Shown piece by piece: positions 8,742-16,813 of a DNA stretch of 64,000 bases. Below the pieces are notes generated by a model. It was not told the origin of the DNA. It saw nothing but the letters and a program-made list of their open reading frames with translations, and did no database searches. Each line of letters opens with the position of its first letter. Positions within the stretch are counted from its first letter, which is position 1. Position numbers and translations under genes: made by a program. The DNA is from an uncultured Clostridium sp. Its GTDB lineage: Bacteria; Bacillota; Clostridia; TANB77; CAG-508. The stretch lies in the NCBI GenBank assembly GCA_948467875.1, contig CAOKFZ010000005.1, forward strand, positions 50,861-114,860. The letters are read 5' to 3'.

Positions 8742-9764
8742 CTAAGCCACTTCTTGACTTTCAAACGGATTAAAATAAAAAGTTTCTTCAATTTTATACA
8801 TCTGTGAAAAATCTACTCTAGCTTGTTTTAAGTCTTTTATATTTTGATAATAGGTAGAATGCAAAAAACTTCTTTTTACATTTTGCAAGCCTTCAAGCTG
8901 TACTGCGCAATAAAAATTATATAATCGCATCGCTTTTCCTTTTTTGTAAACATCTAATAACCTTTCTTTTACATTTTCCATTCCACGCACTATTTCTAAA
9001 TCTTTTTCAATTAAATTCAACATTTTCATAAACTCATCACTCCAAATCTTCCTTAAATCTTCATACTTTATATCTATAATTCTAATATGCTTTTTATTAT
9101 ACAATTTTACAAGCATTTTCTTTTTTACTTCACATTCAAATCGTACAAATCCTTGTATTTCTTCTAAATATCGCATAATGTCAAAATTTGTCGAATGAAA
9201 CTTTTTCAAATCATTTTTGCGAAATTCTAAATATTTGTTGTATATTTTAAGTGTTGTCATTGTTCCAGATATGTACACACTTTCGTCATAGAAAAACTTT
9301 AGCTTTCTACGAGGATAACTACAACGACTTAAACTATTTATATAATCTTTCACATTCTTTTGATTTCCTAAATCATAACAAATTGCTATGTCACAACGTT
9401 GTAGAAACCAATTTTGCAATATTGGCAAATTAATTTCATACGCATTTTCTGTCATTTCTATTAATTCTTTGCAAATAAATTCTAAATCATAAAAACCATT
9501 ATGGCTGTTGTATCCCTTTATTATCTTATGATATGAACCTTCAATTTCTATGTAGTAAAACAAATCGCTAAATTGATATTTTGCACCATTTCCAACACGC
9601 ACGCTTAAACTGGAACTATACGAACCTTCCAAATGGTCGTTTACAACTTCGTATATCAATTCGCCAGTTGCTTTGTTAATACTTGATTTTACAATAGACT
9701 TGTTATAAATCTTAGAATACAATTCAAAAGGAATTTCGCAATAAATTTTAATCGTATCTATCAT
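8742..9764 (-). CDS. Inovirus replication initiation protein (Rep, pII-like)
   Basis: A 340-residue initiator of the phage/plasmid replication family that nicks the plus strand for rolling-circle replication. The start MIDTIKIYCEIPFE and the core LKIYNKYLEFRKND (probable catalytic tyrosine with YxxK-like spacing) match the family. RFECEVKKKM follows, as the usual RxExxxK strand. It is the last gene of the minus-strand phage block. The frame has no CGG. Upstream lie two very small genes at 9807 and 10031. The family call is strong; the exact catalytic tyrosine is inferred. Confidence 0.85.
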   Translation of the reverse strand: MIDTIKIYCEIPFELYSKIYNKSIVKSSINKATGELIYEVVNDHLEGSYSSSLSVRVGNGAKYQFSDLFYYIEIEGSYHKIIKGYNSHNGFYDLEFICKELIEMTENAYEINLPILQNWFLQRCDIAICYDLGNQKNVKDYINSLSRCSYPRRKLKFFYDESVYISGTMTTLKIYNKYLEFRKNDLKKFHSTNFDIMRYLEEIQGFVRFECEVKKKMLVKLYNKKHIRIIDIKYEDLRKIWSDEFMKMLNLIEKDLEIVRGMENVKERLLDVYKKGKAMRLYNFYCAVQLEGLQNVKRSFLHSTYYQNIKDLKQARVDFSQMYKIEETFYFNPFESQEVA

Positions 9765-9806
9765 AAAATTTATCCTTTCAAAAAACCGTATTTTTGCTGA
9801 AGCAAA

Positions 9807-9971
9807 TTAGGAATGATTTTTAATATAATATTCAATAGCAAATCTGATAAAATCACGATAATATATTTTTTTTCCGTTCGTATAAGCCATACAATAATTT
9901 TTCATTTGTAAAAAAGTTGTGTATGGAATTTCAACTGTCAGTTTTTTATAATCAATATCATTTTTCTTCAT
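9807..9971 (-). CDS. Small ribbon-helix-helix-like protein (54 aa)
   Basis: A gene of 54 codons with start ATG at 9971 preceded by AAAGGGGATTTTTT. After a short basic start comes a beta-strand-like KLTVEIPY, then two helical stretches (FLQMKNYCMAYTNGKKIYYR and FIRFAIEYYIKNH). This is the size and pattern of a CopG/Arc-type DNA-binding protein. It lies directly upstream of rep and may control it. The call rests on pattern only. Confidence 0.6.
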   Translation of the reverse strand: MKKNDIDYKKLTVEIPYTTFLQMKNYCMAYTNGKKIYYRDFIRFAIEYYIKNHS

Positions 9972-10030
9972 AAAAAATCCCCTTTATAAAATTAATTTTG
10001 TCCGAAAATTCGGACGTTCGGCGGGTGTTA

Positions 10031-10198
10031 CTAAGAACCCGCATTTTTTATTCTTTTTTCATTTTCTGCTACATACTTTTTTATATAAGTTCTTAAATAT
10101 ATTTCTAGTTGATAACATTCTTCAATATTATTTGTTATTTTTATTCTATCAAGACATTTTGTAATATATCCATATAAACCTTTTTCTTTATTTTTCAT
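10031..10198 (-). CDS. Small hypothetical protein of the prophage (55 aa)
   Basis: Start ATG at 10198 after AAAGGAGATAAAAA and stop TAG at 10031. It encodes a helical, charged protein (MKNKEKGLYGYITKCLDRIK, then EECYQLEIYLRTYIKKYV). No family was recognised. It begins about 33 bases beyond the large hairpin at 10231, so it is the first gene of the replication block. Confidence 0.6.
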   Translation of the reverse strand: MKNKEKGLYGYITKCLDRIKITNNIEECYQLEIYLRTYIKKYVAENEKRIKNAGS

Positions 10199-10230
10199 TT
10201 TTTATCTCCTTTTATTTTCTTTTCTTATTT

Positions 10231-10293
10231 CATAATAAATAAACATTTTTCGGCTTGCTAGCGCAAGCGCGAAAAAAACATTTATTTATTATG
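10231..10293. other. Large hairpin: candidate inovirus intergenic/packaging signal
   Basis: An outer perfect 13-bp stem (CATAATAAATAAA at 10231-10243 with its complement at 10281-10293) encloses a second hairpin GCTTGC/GCAAGC with loop TAGC at 10253-10268. It lies exactly between the morphogenesis genes and the replication genes. Filamentous phages carry packaging and origin hairpins in such an intergenic region. The G+C-rich tip stands out from its surroundings. Confidence 0.6.
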
Positions 10294-10566
10294 TTATGAA
10301 ATATTTAAAAATGGTATTTTTCTCAATATCCACATTGTAAATTTATAAATTCGTTCAAAGTTAATTAATATAATTAGAATAGGTATTACTATTGTAAGTG
10401 TAGTAGGACGTATAAAGAAACCTAATAGCGACAAATTGCCAAATACTAGGTCAAAAAATGTATTAATACTTGATGTCAAACTCTCTGGCATGGCTGGCAA
10501 ATTGAGCCATGAAAACACAAATTTTAACAATGTAAAAACTAAATTCAATAAACCTTCTATAATCAT
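10294..10566 (-). CDS. Small membrane coat/assembly protein (pVI-like position)
   Basis: A 90-residue protein with hydrophobic segments near residues 3-20 (GLLNLVFTLLKFVFSWLNL) and 50-70 (FIRPTTLTIVIPILIILINF), ending in a basic tail. Its start overlaps the end of the pIII-like gene by four bases, mirroring the gIII-gVI order of filamentous phages. It is therefore probably the minor coat protein that caps the virion with pIII. No sequence motif confirms this. Confidence 0.65.
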   Translation of the reverse strand: MIIEGLLNLVFTLLKFVFSWLNLPAMPESLTSSINTFFDLVFGNLSLLGFFIRPTTLTIVIPILIILINFERIYKFTMWILRKIPFLNIS

Positions 10567-12485
10567 TTTTCTGTTATCTCCTTAAATTTATTTTTAGCCA
10601 AATTTACTAAGTAAAATATAATAATTGTATCAACACATACTAAGTAAATATCGTGTACTGTTTTAAATATATTGTTTTCTAACAAATCATTCAAATTGAA
10701 TGTTTTTGCTGAAATTAATTTACTATTGGTAAATGGTTCTTGAATATCTGGAATATTAAAAATTGGTTCGCCAAAATCAATGGTTAGTATGTGTTCTAAA
10801 ATATCAATAATCAATTCAAATGGGTAAAAGATAAAACCTAATTTACCACTAAACCAGTCATTTAGATTACTAAATAGAGAGCCAAAGAAATTTTCAGACG
10901 GAACAAATAAGCTTTTAATCATATTTCCTAGATTAGTAATTACGTCAAAAATACCCTTTAGAAAGTCCCATATACTCCAGTTTGAAGTGTCGTCAGTTTT
11001 ATCTGGAGAAGTGCTATCAGAAATATAGGGGGGACGTTTATTATCTGCATTGTTTTTGTCTTGTTCGTCTGTTGTATTGTCTGTTGTTGAATTATTCGGA
11101 TAAGTCTGCGTTGTATTATCAACTGGAATAATATTTGATTTTCCGTCTGTGCTATCTGTTATAACGGTATTCTTTTTATCAGAAATAGCATTATTCGTAT
11201 TGTTTATTTTATCTTTAATATCAAACTCATTTAAGAAGAATCTTCTTATTAAACCACCAGAAAATCCGAAATTGTATATGTGATTATCTTTGCCACGTGT
11301 TTTTCCGTCGCCTTTACAGCCCACATAATAGATGTTATTTGTTATTTTATCTAAGATATAGTTGCTATCTTCTTTTGCATAATAAATTGTCTGATTTGAG
11401 CCTATAAAGTATGAATTTTTTACATCTCCTAAAATATCGGATGATGTAACAGTAGAACCACCAGCATAATCAGATAATACCCACAATACGCCATTATCTT
11501 CTTGTTTCTTGAAAGGTGCATCTTCACTGTTATCACTATCGTCGCTATACACCAGAGTAAAGAAAAATCGTTTGGTTGCATCTGTTAAAAATCCTGAAAA
11601 ATAATCGCCGAATTGACACTTTTATGCGGTTGTAATGTGGGCTAAAATAAAAATAAGCATGTTCTCCTACTACAAAATCTATGTAACCGCGACATCAAAT
11701 ACGAGCCGTGATTTTAAAGGACTATAAAAGCTGTTATCTTCATAAGTGAGTAATCGTGCATAATCTGTCAAATAAATACAATAATTATTTTTATTATTTA
11801 TCAATTCCATTAATTCGTTATAACGAACATCGTCTTTATTTGCTTTTAATGTAAAAGTATGTTTTGCATCATTGAAATTTTTGTCAAATAGATTTAATTC
11901 AAATAATTTTTCACTTTTGGTTGACACGTCAGAACCATTAAATAAGATTTTTTCTGGGTTATATAAAGTAGGTTGTAGCATTACATTTTGATTAACTTGA
12001 CTATAAAAAAAGTCATTTTTACTATAAATAAGTGAAAAATCAGTATAGGAATTTGGAACATTTTGCGATTTTCTTTCTGCACAACTAACATATCCATTTG
12101 CTTCAATAATAATTATTAAGAATTTACTAGATTGATTGACTGTAAGAGTATTGTTGCTATCATTATAAGAAACATTTACAACAATAGGATTATCTCTCAT
12201 AGTACCGTCGCCACGGTCGTAATAATAGTGATGTACAGCAAAAAATGGATATGTAGTGGAATTTGAAACAACATAATAAATCATACCATCTGCTTTATTT
12301 TGAAAACAAGCATAGCCTAAACTATCATTATATTTGCTAGAGTATGAGGAAATTTGAGTTATGAAAGTATCATAATATGGACAGTTTGACATTTCGTCAA
12401 ATTGTGCAAAAACTTTTGGGATATTCAAAAAATAAATTCCTAAAAAAAATAATGCAATTAAAAACAATTTACTTCTAATTTTCAT
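10563..12485 (-). CDS. pIII-like adsorption protein with three +1 CGG frameshifts
   Basis: The gene starts at ATG 12485 with a signal peptide (KLFLIALFFLGIYFL, then AQ). Zero frame runs 259 codons to CGG at 11708-11706, then would stop at TAG. Skipping the C gives a frame that meets CGG at 11689-11687. Skipping again gives 26 codons (including GYIDFVVGEHAYFYFSPHYN) to a third CGG at 11610-11608. A third skip joins exactly the long frame (GDYFSGFLTDATKRFFF) that ends at 10563. The product is about 639 residues, with a Thr/Asn/Asp-rich linker and one C-terminal membrane span (DTIIIFYLVNLA), as expected for a pIII-type tip protein. All three skipped codons become glycine. Read conventionally, it would be two unrelated broken genes. 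Confidence 0.72.
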
Positions 12486-12500
12486 ATATTAAAATCCTTT

Positions 12501-12752
12501 CTATTTCGTATTTATCATACGTCGCATTACATCTATTACAAACCATAGACAAATCAGAAAAAAAATCGCATTTAAACAAGTTGTATGATTATCTAATTTT
12601 TCTAATATTAAAATTTCATTTTCAATTATTGTATTTGAGGAATTGTCAGTCATTAATTCATTTGTAATTTCTGAAACATCTTCAAAATAAATATTTGAGG
12701 AATTGTCTGAATTTTTTAAGTCGTCTATTTCTTCAAGTTCTTCATTTTCCAT
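12501..12752 (-). CDS. Small acidic membrane protein of the phage operon
   Basis: An 83-residue protein with an acidic, Asn/Ser-rich N-terminal half and one C-terminal membrane span at about 58-77 (LNAIFFLICLWFVIDVMRRM), ending in a basic tail. The ATG at 12752 touches the stop of the preceding 49-residue gene. Position and topology suggest a minor coat or assembly protein of the inovirus. No family match was recognised. Confidence 0.6.
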   Translation of the reverse strand: MENEELEEIDDLKNSDNSSNIYFEDVSEITNELMTDNSSNTIIENEILILEKLDNHTTCLNAIFFLICLWFVIDVMRRMINTK

Positions 12753-12902
12753 TTATAAGCCCCCTTTAAAAGTTTTTGGAAATGCCATACTTAAAAACAG
12801 ATTTACAAGCCTTTCTGCTAACAAGAAAATAGAACCTATTGGCAAGGCTTTTCCAATAACTTGTACTACTAAATTAACAATAATTGTATAATCAATTTCC
12901 AT
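12753..12902 (-). CDS. 49-residue hydrophobic phage protein (minor coat-like)
   Basis: Start ATG at 12902 overlaps the end of the Zot-like gene, and stop TAA is at 12753. It encodes MEIDYTIIVNLVVQVIGKAL and continues as a largely hydrophobic, Gly-containing segment ending in a basic tail. Size, acidic start, hydrophobic middle and basic end fit a filamentous phage coat protein (pVII/pIX-like or a second pVIII-like protein). Confidence 0.65.
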   Translation of the reverse strand: MEIDYTIIVNLVVQVIGKALPIGSIFLLAERLVNLFLSMAFPKTFKGGL

Positions 12903-13767
12903 TTTTCAAGCTCCTTTCTTCGTTGTAAATATTTGAACGTGATACACCGTTCCATTCTTTACGATAACGTTTCATTTTTGCAAATGTGTCGTATGAACTA
13001 TATAACTCTGGTCGATGTATCCATAGAAATTTACGGATAATATCTGCGTGTAATTTTCCGTTTTCCTCTGTGGCTGTTTTTCCATTAATTACTTTGTTGT
13101 ATTGAATACATTGCAAGTAATTTTTGCATATAACAACTGTGTCGATTTGTTCACGAAGTGGCTTAGCAAGTCGCATATAAACTTGAGAAGTTCCGACAAT
13201 ATGTTTACGTTGTTTTCTCTGTTGTGATACTTCAACCATGATTTCAATTGGTATGTTTTTGCTTTCTAATGAGTTAAATTCAAGATGTATTTCGTCGATT
13301 AAATACAAAACACCTTCAAAACCATTCGACAGATTTTTGATACATTCGATACCGTCATAAGCTATAACAATTTTTACATCTTCACGGAATTTCTCAATAT
13401 GTGTTTGAACTTCACCGTCATAATCTGATATACAAACAGTTCTTACCAGTTCGTCATTTTCAATTAAGTAATAATTAATAATCGTTATACTAGAAGTCAA
13501 CTGACAAATTTTATAATAGCAATTAACTGAAAAATCTCTAATTGAAACATTTGTGCAAAATATACAATTATTGTACATTTCATTTATACGAACACAATAT
13601 TGAACAGCTGATAAAGTTTTTCCTGCTCCTTGTTCTGCACAAAAGACGAGTAAGCCTGCTGGATAAAAATAAGTAGGGTGGGTATTAGAGAATTTCCTTT
13701 TATAATTAATCACACGAAATATATTAAAAAAGTTGTGTGAACCTTTTAAACATTCTAAACTATCCAT
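12892..13767 (-). CDS. Zot/pI-like phage assembly ATPase
   Basis: A 291-residue P-loop protein. Walker A is AEQGAGKT at about residues 44-51, and Walker B is the VLYLIDEIH strand near 135-143. The arrangement matches the Zot family, the inovirus morphogenesis protein (pI of M13) that drives extrusion of the single-stranded genome as it is coated. It follows the major coat gene after a terminator hairpin. No C-terminal membrane span is obvious, unlike M13 pI. This is the best single marker that the block is an inovirus. No in-frame CGG occurs. Confidence 0.88.
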   Translation of the reverse strand: MDSLECLKGSHNFFNIFRVINYKRKFSNTHPTYFYPAGLLVFCAEQGAGKTLSAVQYCVRINEMYNNCIFCTNVSIRDFSVNCYYKICQLTSSITIINYYLIENDELVRTVCISDYDGEVQTHIEKFREDVKIVIAYDGIECIKNLSNGFEGVLYLIDEIHLEFNSLESKNIPIEIMVEVSQQRKQRKHIVGTSQVYMRLAKPLREQIDTVVICKNYLQCIQYNKVINGKTATEENGKLHADIIRKFLWIHRPELYSSYDTFAKMKRYRKEWNGVSRSNIYNEERSLKNGN

Positions 13768-13786
13768 TTTTACTCCTTTTATTTAA

Positions 13787-13833
13787 AAAAAGAGATGTGA
13801 AAAAAACAAAGGAGAAATTCCACATCTCTTTTT
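13787..13833 (-). terminator. Terminator after the major coat gene
   Basis: A 13-bp perfect stem (AAAAAGAGATGTG with CACATCTCTTTTT) with T-rich exits on both strands, 9 bases beyond the major coat stop. Filamentous phages commonly carry a terminator directly after the highly expressed coat gene. Confidence 0.8.
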
Positions 13834-13841
13834 ATTGAAAA

Positions 13842-14042
13842 CTAAAAGCTGATTTTTCCTTTTGTAACAGCATTTGTAAAAATTTGTTTTAGCTTTCTTG
13901 CACCAAACCACATTAAAACGAATGTCATACCAACACCAACTACAGCTGCTAAAACACCAACGATTTGTGCTGGGGTAATTGAGTTCGTTATTGCTGTGAT
14001 TAATGGTTGCAAAATGGTTGTCATATCTGTTGCACCTTCCAT
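13842..14042 (-). CDS. Inovirus major coat protein (pVIII-like)
   Basis: A 66-residue protein with the diagnostic layout of a filamentous phage coat subunit: short acidic/polar N-terminus (MEGATDMTT), amphipathic stretch, one long hydrophobic helix (IVGVLAAVVGVGMTFVLMWF), and a lysine-rich C-terminus (ARKLKQ, then KGKISF) that would face the DNA. GAAGGAGTTGATAGT precedes the ATG. It is followed by a strong terminator and then the assembly ATPase. Confidence 0.82.
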   Translation of the reverse strand: MEGATDMTTILQPLITAITNSITPAQIVGVLAAVVGVGMTFVLMWFGARKLKQIFTNAVTKGKISF

Positions 14043-14083
14043 ACTATCAACTCCTTCACTTTAGTATATCTATATTCAAACAG

Positions 14084-14371
14084 CTATTTTTGAGAAACAG
14101 CTATCGGAATAAGCGAAACATTAGAACTATAAAACTTTACATCAAAGTCTATGATAACATCTGTATAAGGCTCTAAAGTTTGTAAATCTTTAACGATAAT
14201 ACTATCAGCAGCAAGTTTGAATGTTCTTTCAAATATGCCTTCTTCTGTGATTTCGTCTACCTTTAAAGCATAACTTGCTTTATATGGTACTTTTTCGCCT
14301 TTATTGTTAATAAATTCGCCACCTTCTTTAGCAACTAATGACTTAAATTTGAATTTTCCTCTACTTTTCAT
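14084..14371 (-). CDS. Probable phage single-stranded DNA-binding protein (pV-like)
   Basis: A 95-residue, beta-rich, basic-start protein (MKSRGKFKFKSLVAKEGGEF) with strands such as YALKVDEITEEG and VIIDFDVKFYSSNVSLIPI, compatible with a small OB-fold. Its place just upstream of the major coat gene corresponds to gene V of filamentous phages, whose product coats plus-strand DNA before assembly. Function is inferred from size, pattern and order. Confidence 0.6.
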   Translation of the reverse strand: MKSRGKFKFKSLVAKEGGEFINNKGEKVPYKASYALKVDEITEEGIFERTFKLAADSIIVKDLQTLEPYTDVIIDFDVKFYSSNVSLIPIAVSQK

Positions 14372-14395
14372 AATTTTTTATCTTCCTTTCATTTT

Positions 14396-14587
14396 TTATA
14401 TTTCTACTTTTTCTATTTCTGGAACAAGCTTGTTATATGTATTAATAACCATAATTTGTAATTCTTCGTAAGCTTTTTTATAAATGATACTTTCAAAACC
14501 GTCTATCATATCTGAGAATAAACCTAAACTTGATATAAGTAGCTTTATTTCAATATCTGACAACATAATTTTTTTTTGCTTTTTCAT
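14396..14587 (-). CDS. Small hypothetical protein, first gene of the phage operon
   Basis: About 63 residues. The ATG at 14587 is preferred over the in-frame TTG at 14608, because the GAAAGGA ribosome site lies between them. It encodes a lysine-rich start (MKKQKKIMLSDIEIKLLI) and a mainly helical body. No family was recognised. It precedes the ssDNA-binding gene by about 24 bases and is probably co-transcribed. Confidence 0.6.
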   Translation of the reverse strand: MKKQKKIMLSDIEIKLLISSLGLFSDMIDGFESIIYKKAYEELQIMVINTYNKLVPEIEKVEI

Positions 14588-14681
14588 AAAATAAATTTTT
14601 CCTTTCAATTCATTAAATTTCTTTTAAATCTTTCTTTTTCTTGTTTTGTTTATTCTAAAATATACATATTTTTCCTCCTAT

Positions 14682-14758
14682 TTGTCTTGAATGGAGGATA
14701 TTCAAGACAAAAAAATAATGTGAAACTTAATAAGTATTTATTACTTATCTTGTTTCAC
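14682..14758. other. Two hairpins upstream of the phage operon
   Basis: An 11-bp perfect stem TTGTCTTGAAT/ATTCAAGACAA with a 7-base loop (14682-14710) is followed by a GTGAAAC/GTTTCAC stem with an inner ATAAGTA/TACTTAT stem (14720-14758). The gap 14588-15058 holds no gene on either strand. Such hairpins could be the inovirus origin or regulatory region. The phage boundary probably lies between here and about 14915, where a host repeat begins. Confidence 0.5.
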
Positions 14759-14920
14759 ACCTATTTTAACATTACACCATAGTTGTGTTCCTCCCTTGAA
14801 TTGTATTTTTATTATGGCTTGTTGACTTCTAAAAGTTTTTTATAATCTAATTATAGCATACAGAGATATCTTAGAGAAGGGGAATTTTTACCAGTTTTCT
14901 ATCGGTTTAATTTTTAAACA

Positions 14921-14974
14921 CACAAGTTTGTGCCTTTTATGTGATGAAATTGTGAAAATTGTGTGAATTTTTAT
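14921..14974. repeat. Host intergenic repeat, copy 1
   Basis: A stretch beginning CACACAAGTTTGTG and ending GTGTGAATTTT. It matches 45117-45170 over about 50 bases with a handful of changes (ACACAAATTTGTG, then GATAAAATTGTGAAAATT). It lies just upstream of the ABC transporter operon and marks the return to host sequence after the prophage. Confidence 0.55.
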
Positions 14975-15058
14975 AAAATAAAAATATTTCGAAAAATGAT
15001 TGAATTTTTCTTGTTTTTATTATAAAATGAAAAAGAAATTTGTAATTGGAGATGACAA

Positions 15059-16804
15059 ATGAAAAATATAATCATAAAAATACTGAAGAAATATAAAGTG
15101 CAGTTTATCATCGTGTGGACATTTATTGCAATCAATATGTATTTGCTGACGATTCCGCCACAAATCATCGGAAAAATCGTGGATTTATTATATAATATAG
15201 AAGGAAACAAAGAATTGATTGTTAGGCAAGCAATTCTTCTTGTGCTTTCTGCCATTGGTTTGTTGCTAGTAAGGATGCCTTGGAGATATAGTGTAGGGAT
15301 TATTGTTCGTGGGTTTGAAAAAGATTTGAAAAATAAGTTATTTGACCAATTTATGAAAATTAAAATGAACCAGTTACAAACCATAAAAAATGGTGAATTT
15401 ATGTCGTATTTTACAAAAGATATTGGCGAAATGAGAGTATTTTTATACCGAGCTATCTCGCTTGGTTCTAGGATTATCATTATATTTTTGATGGCGACTT
15501 ACCAAATGATGGTGGGGGTCAATATGAAATTAACGCTTGTAACAATGTGCCCAATTCTTGTGACGAGTTATCTTGTCGTAAGAATAAAAAAATATGTGGA
15601 AATTAGTTTTAAAAAATCGCAAAAATACTACACAGCAATGTCAGAATTTGTGCAGGAAAGCACGGATAGCATCAAAACAACAAAGGCGTATTCTGGCGAA
15701 ATGAGCCAGCTCAAAGAATTTATCAAAAGAAATCGCATGTTGAAACAGGCGAATAATGCGGTTGATGTGCATTCTACCTTGCTTTCAACTTGTATTAATA
15801 TTTGTTTTGGGTTGTGCTATGGAATTTCTTTGATTTATGGTTCAAAATTAGTTATAGAAGGCACGATTACAACTGGCGAATTTATTGCATTTAACGGTTA
15901 TATTGGATTGTTTGTTAATCCCGTTTCGTGGATTCCAGGTTTGATTTCGCGTTTTAAAAGGGCACAGATTTCGTATCAGAGATTGTCAAAAGTGTTTGAA
16001 TTGGAACGAGAAAAAGTGTCAACCCAAAATTTGAAGTCCGAAAATTTGGTATCTGGCGATATTGTTATCAAAGATTTGACTTATAATTATACGCAAAATA
16101 TTGAAGTGGCGCTAAATCATATTAATTTGGAAATTAAAGAAGGGGAAACTTTAGGAATTATTGGCACGATTGGAAGTGGAAAAACGACACTCATGAGTTT
16201 GCTTTTGAAGCTGTATCCTGTGCCAGATGGGAAAATTACGATTGGTGGAAAGGATATTAATGACATTCCGCTTGGTATTTTGAGAAAAAGTATTTGTTAT
16301 ATTACGCAAGATGCGTTTTTGTTTTCTAGCACTTTGAAAGACAATATTAGTTTGTTCCGTGATGATTACGAAGATCACGAAATTCAAGAAAGCACAAAAA
16401 AGGCGATTATTTCAGACGAAATAGACAAAATGCAAGAAGGAATTTATACGAAAATTGGTGGCTCCAATGGCGTGGATTTGTCTGGCGGACAAAAACAAAG
16501 AGTGGTGGTTTCTAGGGCGTTTTTGCAAAAAAGCAATATTGTTATTTTTGATGATACATTTTGCGCGTTGGATAATCGAACCGAAGAAGCACTTTTGAAA
16601 AATATCAAGGAATTGACGAAAGGGAAAACTTGCATTATTATTTCTAACCGAATTTCAGATGTTAAAGATGCAGATAAAATTATTGTTTTAGACGAAGGTA
16701 ATATGATAGAAGCAGGAAATCACGAAGCATTAATCAGCAGAAGGGGCTTGTACAATAAATTGTATTCGCAACAATCTTCAAAAGAAGAAGCAATCATAGA
16801 TTAG
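15059..16804 (+). CDS. ABC exporter half-transporter, degenerate-site subunit
   Basis: A 581-residue exporter with a membrane domain (about 1-300) and a nucleotide-binding domain. Walker A GTIGSGKTT and a perfect signature LSGGQKQR are present. Walker B reads IVIFDDTFCAL, with Asp in place of the catalytic Glu, and the H-loop reads SNR instead of SHR. Its partner, 9 bases downstream, has the reverse pattern. This is the hallmark of heterodimeric exporters (BmrCD/LmrCD type) with one degenerate and one active ATP site. Likely substrates are drugs, lipids or peptides; none is indicated. The start follows TTGGAGATGACAA. Confidence 0.9.
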   Translation: MKNIIIKILKKYKVQFIIVWTFIAINMYLLTIPPQIIGKIVDLLYNIEGNKELIVRQAILLVLSAIGLLLVRMPWRYSVGIIVRGFEKDLKNKLFDQFMKIKMNQLQTIKNGEFMSYFTKDIGEMRVFLYRAISLGSRIIIIFLMATYQMMVGVNMKLTLVTMCPILVTSYLVVRIKKYVEISFKKSQKYYTAMSEFVQESTDSIKTTKAYSGEMSQLKEFIKRNRMLKQANNAVDVHSTLLSTCINICFGLCYGISLIYGSKLVIEGTITTGEFIAFNGYIGLFVNPVSWIPGLISRFKRAQISYQRLSKVFELEREKVSTQNLKSENLVSGDIVIKDLTYNYTQNIEVALNHINLEIKEGETLGIIGTIGSGKTTLMSLLLKLYPVPDGKITIGGKDINDIPLGILRKSICYITQDAFLFSSTLKDNISLFRDDYEDHEIQESTKKAIISDEIDKMQEGIYTKIGGSNGVDLSGGQKQRVVVSRAFLQKSNIVIFDDTFCALDNRTEEALLKNIKELTKGKTCIIISNRISDVKDADKIIVLDEGNMIEAGNHEALISRRGLYNKLYSQQSSKEEAIID

Positions 16805-16813
16805 GAGGAACGT

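Noticed and set aside
12703-12891. Plus-strand open frame across the phage small coat genes.
   Set aside because: It is antisense to the 49- and 83-residue coat-type genes, lacks a ribosome site and has no family features.
14641-14680. A five-codon ORF after AGGAGG on the minus strand upstream of the phage operon.
   Set aside because: The ribosome-like site is good, but a five-codon product next to two hairpins cannot be distinguished from chance, so it was not listed as a gene.
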